Positions 6,554 through 12,149 of a stretch of DNA of 12,149 bases are shown piece by piece; the first letter of the stretch is position 1; each line of letters opens with the position of its first letter. Under the pieces are notes generated by a model. The model was not told where the DNA came from. It did not search any database and was given only the letters and a program-made list of their open reading frames with translations. This DNA is from Bacillota bacterium. GTDB lineage: Bacteria > Bacillota_E > Sulfobacillia > Sulfobacillales > Sulfobacillaceae. The position numbers and the translations under genes were made by a program. Where the stretch lies: contig JAKADW010000022.1 of the NCBI GenBank assembly GCA_021820165.1, forward strand, positions 1 to 12,149, read 5' to 3'.

Positions 6554-7441
6554 ATGGTACCGATCGAACCAACGATATCTGTCACTCCACCGGAGCCGGG
6601 TTCATCTTCGCGATTTCATATCAAGATAACAGCTCGCCTGATCATCGCCGTCATCATTTTGGCCTTTTGGATTTTTGCCGCGATCGCGGCGCCCATGATA
6701 GCACCATATAGTCCAACCGCAATAAATTCCAATGCGGCATTACAACCACCAAGTTTCGCGCATATCTGCGGAACCGACCAGCTAGGCCGTGATATTTTTA
6801 GCCGGATTCTTTATGGGGCTCAGGATGCTCTGCTCATTGCAGTGGGATCTGTTGGAGTGGGAGCGGGGGCCGGAACGATGCTTGGGGTCATTGCCGGATA
6901 TCGCACCGGCATTCTGTCATGGATTATTATGCGCTTAACCGATATCTTGCTAGCCATTCCAAGCATTGTCATCGCTATGGTGGTCATTACGATTGCAGGA
7001 GAAGGTGTAATCGATCTCATTGTTGCCATCGCTATGAGTGAAATTCCCATTTTTATACGCTTAGCCCGGAGTTCCACGCTCTCGTTACGATCGGCAATGT
7101 TCGTAGAAGCAGCCGAAGCCGCGGGAGCTTCACCACTGCGCATTATTCTTGTTCATCTACTGCGCAATCTGATTGGTAGCATTGTGATATTAGGGGTCAT
7201 AGATATGGGGGCCAGCATCCTAGCCGTTGCGGGATTGACGTTCATTGGATTAGGCCCCCCGCCTCCCCAACCCGAATGGGGTGCCATGATTACGCAGGCG
7301 CAACAATACATTCCCACCGACTGGTGGATGGCCGTCTTCCCCGGTTTGGCCATTGTGAGTGCGGTTCTGGCCCTAAATATGCTAGCCGATGAAAGTCAAC
7401 AGTATTTTGACCCGCAACAAATTACCCGCAAACCGGGCTGA
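6554..7441 (+). CDS. ABC transporter permease, DppC/OppC type
   Basis: This is the second inner-membrane subunit, 295 aa. After a proline-rich cytoplasmic N-terminus, a first helix (RLIIAVIILAFWIFAAIAAP) leads to the OppC_N motif IAPYSP and then to HICGTDQLGRDIFSRILYGA, the diagnostic DppC/OppC sequence (GTDxLGRDxxSR). The EAA loop is FVEAAEAAGASPLRIILVH, from about residue 183. It ends with LTFIGLGPPPPQPEWGAMI, the conserved G-L-G-x-x-P-P-x-P-x-W-G segment, and NMLADESQQYFDPQ. There is no clear SD before the ATG at 6554, which lies two bases after the previous stop, so translation is probably coupled. The usual OppD/OppF-type ATPase genes do not follow; the next gene is a peptidase. Confidence 0.94.
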   Translation: MVPIEPTISVTPPEPGSSSRFHIKITARLIIAVIILAFWIFAAIAAPMIAPYSPTAINSNAALQPPSFAHICGTDQLGRDIFSRILYGAQDALLIAVGSVGVGAGAGTMLGVIAGYRTGILSWIIMRLTDILLAIPSIVIAMVVITIAGEGVIDLIVAIAMSEIPIFIRLARSSTLSLRSAMFVEAAEAAGASPLRIILVHLLRNLIGSIVILGVIDMGASILAVAGLTFIGLGPPPPQPEWGAMITQAQQYIPTDWWMAVFPGLAIVSAVLALNMLADESQQYFDPQQITRKPG

Positions 7442-7491
7442 AAGGCATAAGTATTCTCAATCACGTTCGATGAGACAAGGAGAAGAATTTC

Positions 7492-9363
7492 ATGGATTAT
7501 ACACCCCTTAACGCGTCATCCCTCAATGCGATCGAATATTATCCGCCCAAGAACTTAATCGCATATTGGAAGATCACGGCGAGCTTGCCTAGTAATTCCT
7601 ATATTGCGACGCTTGAAATTTTACCATTAGACAGTTTGATTCCCTCCGATCTCATCCAAATTGTTGGCAAACCATCGGGATTATCCTTTCTCGAGGATGG
7701 ATCCTTAATCTATAGTGTCGGGCCTCATCTGTACCGCGCCACGTTAGATAAGACCACGCATCATGTTGCCGAGTTACCAGGCACGATCCGGTCCATTTCC
7801 ATTTCGTGGCTACAAAGGAGCATTGTTTGTTCAGTCGTCACGCAACCCCGTGACAACGAGGTGTGGGTCTTTTCAGAGTTGCCCTTTAAACAAGATGGGG
7901 AAGGATACCTCAGAGGTACTCATACAATTTGGCGTGTGTCTGTGGACCACCCCTCTCCTGAGCGCATCGAACTTCTAAATGGTTATGAGACAGCGTTAAT
8001 TGCACCGGACGGACAACATCTTTTAGGTCTTAGACGAAGTGACTCCGTACAAGATTTGTTAGATCGTACCATGGTGTTGATGGATACTCAAACGCAGCAA
8101 TTGTATGAAGTATCAGCACCCCGTGCTCCACTAGCGCTGGCATGGTCGCCTGACAGTATAAAATTTGCTCTCATTGCTAAATCCGACACCATTGGAACCC
8201 CAGAACCGCCCGTATTATATATTGGTCACATAGATAATCGCGAATTGACCGTGTTGTATCATCCCAATATGGGCTGGCCGGGTGCAGATGGAGTCGAGGG
8301 GGCCGATTGGCGAACGGCCGTGACCCGCAAAGTTTTAACCTGGCGAAACGACCATTCCGTTTTATTAACCGAATCGTATCATGGATCTTTACGTATCATT
8401 CAGGTGTGTCTCAACGGTAAGGTGGACGTTCTAACCCCCGAAGGTGCCGATTATGTCGAGGCCGTTTCAGTCCGAACGGATGATCTGATAACCATATCAC
8501 ACGATTTGACTCGATATGACGAGATAACGCTGGTCAAAGACCATAAACCAACGATTCTCACCCGTCATAATGCTGAGCGATTTCTTCCTCCCCGGGAATT
8601 GTGGCTGAATTCGGGCGACTCAGATCGACTGCATGTGTTTGTTTTGGAAGCGGTTTCCCCAGCGCGAGGTACAATTCTCTCCATACATGGTGGCCCCTAT
8701 AACGCATTTACACGACAGCCCACGGTATTGTATCATGCTTTAGCACAGCGAGGGTTTAATGTTGTTTGGACGAATCCCCATGGAAGCATTGGATATGGTC
8801 GCGAATATGCGCTGTCACTTCAAGGTCATTGGGGCGAGAAGGACGAATCCGACTGGGAACAAGTCGTTCGATTCTTAGAACAGGAAGGCTACAACAGTCA
8901 CTATGGCGTCATGGGCATTAGTTATGGTGGCTTCATGGCCGCATGGCTGGCTGGGCATTGGGCCCAACGTCTAAAGGCAGCAGTGATCCAAGCCCCAGTG
9001 GTGAACCAGCTCAATATGTTGTGGGCATCCGATATCGGGTATACGTTCACTCTAAAGGGATGTCAAATCACGTGGGATGATCCCGACCTTGCCAACCAAG
9101 TGTTGTGGAAGAACTCGCCATTGCGGTATGCCCATAGTATTTCCTGTCCGGTATTAATTCTTCAAGGTCTCAACGATCAGCGATGTCCTATTGCAGAGTC
9201 TAGTTCCTTATATACACTACTGAAAACACGCAATATCCCCACTGAATTCGTTGTGTACCCTGGAGAATCGCATTTAATGACCACACAAGGCCGCCCTCGG
9301 ATGCGTCAAGACCGATTTGACCGTATCCTAGCATGGTTCGACCGATGGTTTCCACGACCGTGA
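7492..9363 (+). CDS. S9-family (prolyl oligopeptidase / acylaminoacyl-peptidase type) serine peptidase
   Basis: This is a 623-aa serine peptidase, most likely an oligopeptidase acting on short peptides in the cytoplasm, since there is no signal peptide or membrane helix. The ATG at 7492 follows AAGGAGA (7477-7483) by eight bases. Residues 1 to about 375 have the beta-strand-rich pattern of the propeller domain that restricts entry to small peptides (for example LALAWSPDSIKFALIAK). The C-terminal alpha/beta hydrolase domain starts near 385. It has the oxyanion-region motif HGGP at 399-402, NPHGSIGYGREYA, the nucleophile elbow GISYGGF with Ser477, Asp562 in LQGLNDQRCP and His594 in PGESHLM. All three catalytic residues are therefore present and in family order. 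It lies 50 bases after the permease gene on the same strand, which supports a role in breaking down imported peptides. I cannot say whether it is an exo- or endopeptidase. Confidence 0.92.
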   Translation: MDYTPLNASSLNAIEYYPPKNLIAYWKITASLPSNSYIATLEILPLDSLIPSDLIQIVGKPSGLSFLEDGSLIYSVGPHLYRATLDKTTHHVAELPGTIRSISISWLQRSIVCSVVTQPRDNEVWVFSELPFKQDGEGYLRGTHTIWRVSVDHPSPERIELLNGYETALIAPDGQHLLGLRRSDSVQDLLDRTMVLMDTQTQQLYEVSAPRAPLALAWSPDSIKFALIAKSDTIGTPEPPVLYIGHIDNRELTVLYHPNMGWPGADGVEGADWRTAVTRKVLTWRNDHSVLLTESYHGSLRIIQVCLNGKVDVLTPEGADYVEAVSVRTDDLITISHDLTRYDEITLVKDHKPTILTRHNAERFLPPRELWLNSGDSDRLHVFVLEAVSPARGTILSIHGGPYNAFTRQPTVLYHALAQRGFNVVWTNPHGSIGYGREYALSLQGHWGEKDESDWEQVVRFLEQEGYNSHYGVMGISYGGFMAAWLAGHWAQRLKAAVIQAPVVNQLNMLWASDIGYTFTLKGCQITWDDPDLANQVLWKNSPLRYAHSISCPVLILQGLNDQRCPIAESSSLYTLLKTRNIPTEFVVYPGESHLMTTQGRPRMRQDRFDRILAWFDRWFPRP

Positions 9364-9479
9364 TGCCAACGTTCACTACGACACGGTGCATTGCGGGACT
9401 ATATCGATTGTCGAGGGTGATTACGAAGTAGTGTTGTGCAGACACCGTAGAATATCCTCACATGGATTGTATTAATTAG

Positions 9480-9493
9480 CCAATCATGATTGG
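9480..9493. promoter_or_regulatory. 14-bp perfect palindrome
   Basis: CCAATCATGATTGG reads the same on both strands. It lies 117 bases past the peptidase stop with no gene beside it on either side. The size and symmetry suit a dimeric DNA-binding protein, but no partner site or promoter was seen, so the regulatory role is a guess. Confidence 0.3.
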
Positions 9494-9530
9494 ATGTCCC
9501 CGAGCCCGTACCATAGCATTGCTATCTGTT

Positions 9531-9543
9531 TAACAATTTGTTA
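9531..9543. repeat. 13-bp near-palindrome followed by an SD-like AAAGGAG
   Basis: TAACAA, one central base, then TTGTTA form an interrupted inverted repeat. AAAGGAG follows at 9545-9551, but no ATG, GTG or TTG lies at a useful distance from it on the plus strand. It may be a leftover of a lost gene start. Confidence 0.4.
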
Positions 9544-9593
9544 GAAAGGAGCGAAAGCCGCAGCGAGGCACACGACAGCATTCACCGACAACA

Positions 9594-9853
9594 GCGCTAG
9601 TGAGGAATACGACGTCGGCAAAGTCGCAAATTACGGGATGGCCCCCTGGTGAAAAAGTGTTCTCACAGGGAGTGTAGAGACCGGACCAGGGCGCGTTGGC
9701 CGACGTATCGGTGGGCACCACGCACAAGCCCTTGTGATCGGTTCGCTGAAAATCACTCCTATTGCGCCGTTTAATATGGTGAACTGTACGATAACAAATA
9801 CGGGGTATCTCGCATGGGGTAATGGATCGGAATGGACGGACATGGAAAGGTAA
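9594..9853 (+). pseudogene. Possible decayed coding stretch of unknown family
   Basis: Two plus-strand frames join into a plausible protein-like sequence. The first (9594 onward) reads SQITGWPPGEKVFSQGV, a TAG at 9675-9677, then RPDQGALADVSVGTTH. The second, after a shift near 9722, reads QALVIGSLKITPIAPFNMV and then TITNTGYLAWGNGSEWTD, ending at TAA 9851-9853. I do not recognise the family. The sequence looks more like a secreted or repeat-type protein than random translation, but the stop, the shift and the missing start make this tentative. Confidence 0.22.
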
Positions 9854-9910
9854 AACCGGAGTCTACGCTATGCTGGTCAGTCCATTCAACCGTGCTTATT
9901 TATGGGTAGT

Positions 9911-10552
9911 TTAATCGGCCTTCTTTCGTTTTAGACGTTCGACTACCGGTAACACGGTCCGTTCAAAGCGGCTCTGCCAGTTTTCGTGATTGTTTTCAAA
10001 TCTCATGACTGCGGGAAGCGTTCGCGAAGCGGAACTCCCGAAGAATAGGTTTTGATAGGCGCAGACGGCCTTTCGCAAAAAATCCTCGCTCTCGTAATAG
10101 CGCTTGTCTTGCGACCTGTTACGCACCCGTTCAAAAGCAATATGCGGATCCGTATCGACAAAGATGATTAAATCAGGGAGCCGGGTCCCCAGTTGAACAT
10201 GCCGATCGATCGTGTCAATCGCTGAAAGACCAAAGAGGATCTCTTGGTAAACGGCGTCGCTATAGATATAGCGATCGGCGATGACATGGGCCACGCCTAA
10301 TGCTGGCTCGACGATCTGTTTGGATAGAAAGACCTTGTCCCTAATGTACGCATCGCGCAGAACCTGCGGATCAGGGATGACGCGATTTTCGCGAAAGTTG
10401 ATGATGATGCGTGCACTCGCCGGATCTAACCATGAATGTTGCCCACACATGAGGCAAAAGTCATCGGCTGACTCCAACGCTTCGAAAAGCCGCCTTCGTA
10501 TCGTCGTTTTTCCCGCTCCGTCGATTCCTTCTAATGCCACAAAAACGCCCAA
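9911..10552 (-). CDS. Thymidylate-kinase-like P-loop kinase (diverged)
   Basis: This is a 213-aa P-loop kinase of the thymidylate kinase fold, about the normal length for Tmk (roughly 205-215). The start is a TTG at 10552, eight bases after AGGTG; it gives MGVFVALEGIDGAGKTT with the Walker A loop G-I-D-G-A-G-K-T-T at residues 9-17. The Tmk-type DRY motif is at 93-95 (ADRYIYSDAVYQ), and the LPDLIIFVDTDPHIAFERV strand and helix plus an Arg-rich lid (RNRSQDKRYYE) follow at 125-154. The region that binds dTMP in ordinary Tmk (a REP-G-G-T type segment after the P-loop) is not recognisable; its place is taken by GQHSWLDPASARIIINFREN. The substrate may therefore differ from dTMP. It is the last gene of a minus-strand cluster, 20 bases after the 137-aa gene. 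Membership of the fold is firm; substrate and pathway are open. Confidence 0.85.
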   Translation of the reverse strand: MGVFVALEGIDGAGKTTIRRRLFEALESADDFCLMCGQHSWLDPASARIIINFRENRVIPDPQVLRDAYIRDKVFLSKQIVEPALGVAHVIADRYIYSDAVYQEILFGLSAIDTIDRHVQLGTRLPDLIIFVDTDPHIAFERVRNRSQDKRYYESEDFLRKAVCAYQNLFFGSSASRTLPAVMRFENNHENWQSRFERTVLPVVERLKRKKAD

Positions 10553-10572
10553 TTCTCGTTCACCTCACTGAG

Positions 10573-10986
10573 TTAAATGCGCCCCCACTGGTTTACGGGT
10601 TCAATCACCACAGGACTTTCCATGATTTGGTCTTGACCTCGTAAGATGAACGGCAATCTATCCCACATTGGAAACCAACAGCACACCATGTCCTTGCAAA
10701 TAGGGAAGCCCGTAGTCGAATTCACGATCTGCACTAACTTGCCCGTTGCATACGCGTCCAATTGCAACTCGCATTGTGCGAGTTCCTCAGAAATCTTCAT
10801 CGAGCGCCTGTTGGCATTCACGCTTCGCTCGAGAAGTGCAAACTTTACCGACAACCTGAACACGTTTCTGAGTTCCATCAACCGGTCCGTAGTCCCCTTC
10901 GTTCCGACGTTGCCTAAAAACGTCTCCGCAACAACACAGAGATTAAACAGACTTGTCGCAGCTTCCACAGCGAGGGTGGTCGCCAT
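10573..10986 (-). CDS. Hypothetical protein, 137 aa, cysteine- and aromatic-rich C-terminus
   Basis: I do not recognise this protein. The ATG at 10986 has no clear SD and lies 35 bases after the stop of the preceding gene, so it may depend on translation of that gene. The N-terminal 50 residues look helical and amphipathic (EAATSLFNLCVVAETFLGN, LMELRNVFRLSVKFALLER). The C-terminal third has an unusual cluster ICKDMVCCWFPMWDRLPFIL, with three cysteines in seven residues and several aromatics, which could suggest a metal or redox site. There is no signal peptide. The gene order, on the same strand as the kinase with a 20-base gap, points to joint expression. The plus-strand frame over the same bases is Ser/Asn/Thr-rich and looks like an antisense shadow. 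Confidence 0.6.
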   Translation of the reverse strand: MATTLAVEAATSLFNLCVVAETFLGNVGTKGTTDRLMELRNVFRLSVKFALLERSVNANRRSMKISEELAQCELQLDAYATGKLVQIVNSTTGFPICKDMVCCWFPMWDRLPFILRGQDQIMESPVVIEPVNQWGRI

Positions 10987-11021
10987 CGAACTGACCGACA
11001 GGGCGTTGAGCGGGATTCGGG

Positions 11022-11462
11022 CTACCCCGTGTGAGTCTGGACGATAGTGGACGCCTCCATCAGAGCGACGGCCCCAACGACCAACTCAAGAATGACCGTC
11101 AGGTTCGCTTCACGAATCCATTGGATCGCTGTGCCCAAACAACGTGTTTCGCCATCAGTCAGTGCGGTTGCTATGCCATGCTCGATTTTTATGGCGGGTA
11201 ATCGGCACTCTCCCCCGCTCATCCACGTCGGTTCAGCAAACGACTCCGCAAGGGAGTCAAACGCGACGAGCCAAGAGACCGCATCCGGCCTAATCTCGCT
11301 AGTGCAGAGGCTGGCTTTGAGGTCAGGATGAACATCTACTCCCTTTCGATAGTGGTAGACTCTGTCAAGGGCCGGTTCAAGAAACTGAATGAACTCTTGC
11401 ACGATACGTCCTTCGATTAACCGATCATTCAGTGAATTACGTAGTCTCGTGTGCTGATTCAT
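11022..11462 (-). CDS. Hypothetical protein, 146 aa, hydrophobic C-terminal helix
   Basis: I do not recognise this protein. The ATG at 11462 follows a near-perfect AGGAGG by five bases. A GTG at 11468 lies inside that SD and is rejected as the start. The protein reads MNQHTRLRNSLNDRLIEGR at the N-terminus, has a mixed, charged middle (VSWLVAFDSLAESFAEPTW) and ends with a largely hydrophobic helix interrupted by acidic residues (LTVILELVVGAVALMEASTI). That segment is too acidic to be a clear membrane helix and may be a packing interface. It is the first of three closely spaced minus-strand genes ending with the kinase. Both the strong SD and the gene order favour a real gene. Confidence 0.65.
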   Translation of the reverse strand: MNQHTRLRNSLNDRLIEGRIVQEFIQFLEPALDRVYHYRKGVDVHPDLKASLCTSEIRPDAVSWLVAFDSLAESFAEPTWMSGGECRLPAIKIEHGIATALTDGETRCLGTAIQWIREANLTVILELVVGAVALMEASTIVQTHTG

Positions 11463-11633
11463 TGGCACCTCCTCGGTTGGGTTTTATGTCCATTTTATTG
11501 ACATCAGTATAGGTTCCGGTCACCAACGATTATAGACCCGGGGAGCCCTCCGGACGCATTGCGAAAAAGTCATTGCTCGAGCATACAATGGCTGGAGAAG
11601 CTGAACCCCAATCCGTCTCTCCCGGGATAGCTC
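11463..11633 (-). promoter_or_regulatory. Upstream region of the three-gene minus-strand cluster
   Basis: This 171-base gap lies between the tetratricopeptide-like gene and the 146-aa gene. Read on the minus strand it has TATAAT (11534-11529) and TATACT (11511-11506), both plausible -10 boxes, but neither has a recognisable -35 box 16-18 bases upstream. The AGGAGG at the end is the SD of the next gene. A separate promoter for the three-gene set is possible, not proven. Confidence 0.35.
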
Positions 11634-12149
11634 TTACTCCCACGGAGGAATTGACAACGACTTCACACTCTCCAGATTCTTCAGCAGCCATGCCTTGTCT
11701 AACGGATTGGGAACACGTTGTGCCGCCTGTGTTCCTAGCGCGAGATGTTCATCTCGGTGTCCTTCGTCGCCTTGCAACGCGTACGCCCGTGCCACGGCTT
11801 CATGGGCAAATCCCATGTCAAATCCGTCAAGATCGGTTTCACAGCAAATCTGCAGCGATGACAACGCATAATGCAGAGCCCGTTCCGCTACGCCGGCCAC
11901 ACTATACACCCGCGAAATTTGCCAATCGCCGCGGGCAAAATTCTCCGGCTTGCCGACAACCTCCCAGTGGTAACGCGAAGCATGGGCGGCGTGTATCATC
12001 AGGGCTTCTTCGGCTGGGGTACGATCTGGCTTATCCATCAGCTCCCACGTGGCATTAAACAAATCACCAGCCAGCTTCCGGTGAATTGCCTGATCTTGTT
12101 CCCGATGTTTTGATATGTCCGTGTCTATCCATCCTTTCGGAATTCCATA
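11634..12149 (-). CDS. Conserved hypothetical protein, tetratricopeptide-like; N-terminus runs to or past the right edge
   Basis: The sequence resembles a widespread uncharacterised family of about 150 aa with helical, tetratricopeptide-like repeats. Typical pieces are LFNATWELMDKPDRTPAEEA, HAAHASRYHWEVVGKP, ARGDWQISRVYSVAG, ERALHYALSSLQIC and GFAHEAVARAYALQGD. It is thought to be cytoplasmic, and I know of no proven function. The first standard start in frame is a TTG at 12062, but the frame is open to the window edge and the 20 residues before it (TDISKHREQDQAIHRKLAGD) read like the normal N-terminus of the family. An SD-like AAAGGATG (12127-12134) precedes only an ATA in this frame; the ATG it contains is in another frame. 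The gene may therefore use a rare start, begin outside the window, or carry a small frameshift. It lies 171 bases ahead of the 146-aa gene on the same strand. Confidence 0.7.
   Translation of the reverse strand, partial: YGIPKGWIDTDISKHREQDQAIHRKLAGDLFNATWELMDKPDRTPAEEALMIHAAHASRYHWEVVGKPENFARGDWQISRVYSVAGVAERALHYALSSLQICCETDLDGFDMGFAHEAVARAYALQGDEGHRDEHLALGTQAAQRVPNPLDKAWLLKNLESVKSLSIPPWE

Larger units (their letters stand above)
9364..9910. other. Gene-poor region between the two convergent gene clusters
   Basis: No convincing intact gene lies here. It holds a 14-bp perfect palindrome (9480-9493), a 13-bp near-palindrome (9531-9543) and a possible decayed coding stretch (about 9594-9853). 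I expected a bidirectional terminator between the converging peptidase and kinase genes but found no stem followed by a T-run. The two minus-strand frames here (9530-9727 and 9631-9843) have no SD and no recognisable sequence. Confidence 0.5.

Noticed and set aside
9200..9445. 81-codon minus-strand frame overlapping the end of the peptidase gene
   Set aside because: It is mostly antisense to well-conserved peptidase sequence containing the catalytic His, and has no SD.
10646..11331. Two plus-strand open frames opposite the hypothetical genes
   Set aside because: They are Ser/Asn/Thr-rich and lack an SD, as expected for antisense shadows. The minus-strand cluster has at least one strong SD and coherent spacing.
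11574..11583. 10-bp palindrome TGCTCGAGCA followed on the minus strand by a T-run, as a terminator
   Set aside because: The palindrome has no loop and the usable stem would be too short for a stable terminator hairpin.
1..12149. CRISPR array, tRNA, rRNA or phage structural genes
   Set aside because: I saw no regularly spaced repeats, no tRNA-like cloverleaf or rRNA sequence, and no phage proteins in any frame.

Overview
The window looks like an accessory chromosomal segment of a Firmicutes-type bacterium. The clues are strong purine-rich Shine-Dalgarno (SD) sites (GGAGG or AAGGAG forms, 5-8 bases from the start), use of TTG starts, a lipoprotein-type solute-binding protein, and a roughly balanced base composition. 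A Sulfobacillus-like or related Clostridia-type host is a guess from general gene style, not something the sequence proves.

Left third (1 to about 2460): an insertion-sequence graveyard. From left to right it holds an IS3-family transposase orfB with an intact DD(35)E triad but an in-frame TGA; a 16-bp perfect inverted repeat that may be two abutting IS ends; an IS256-family (mutator) transposase N-terminus on the minus strand with a nonsense codon and a lost C-terminus; a fragment of an APC-type amino acid permease missing both ends and carrying a frameshift; and a second, heavily frameshifted IS256-family remnant on the minus strand. The permease fragment lies directly between the two IS256-type remnants. 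Bases 2461-3032 hold no gene that I can support.

Middle (3033-9363, plus strand): the intact, coherent part of the window. It is an RpiR-family regulator followed by a tightly spaced gene set: a family 5 (peptide/nickel type) solute-binding lipoprotein, two DppB/DppC-type inner-membrane permeases, and a cytoplasmic S9-family serine peptidase with a complete Ser-Asp-His triad. The simplest reading is capture and import of short peptides followed by intracellular hydrolysis, under control of the upstream regulator. The set has no ABC ATPase genes, so the importer must borrow its ATPases from another locus.

Right part (9364-12149): about 550 bases without a convincing gene (palindromes, and possibly a decayed coding stretch), then a minus-strand cluster. 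In transcription order this is a tetratricopeptide-like conserved hypothetical protein that runs off the right edge, two unrecognised small proteins (146 and 137 aa), and a diverged thymidylate-kinase-like P-loop kinase. The last three are closely spaced (35 and 20 bases) and look like one operon of unknown function. This is the best candidate for something undescribed, but the sequence alone does not show what it does.
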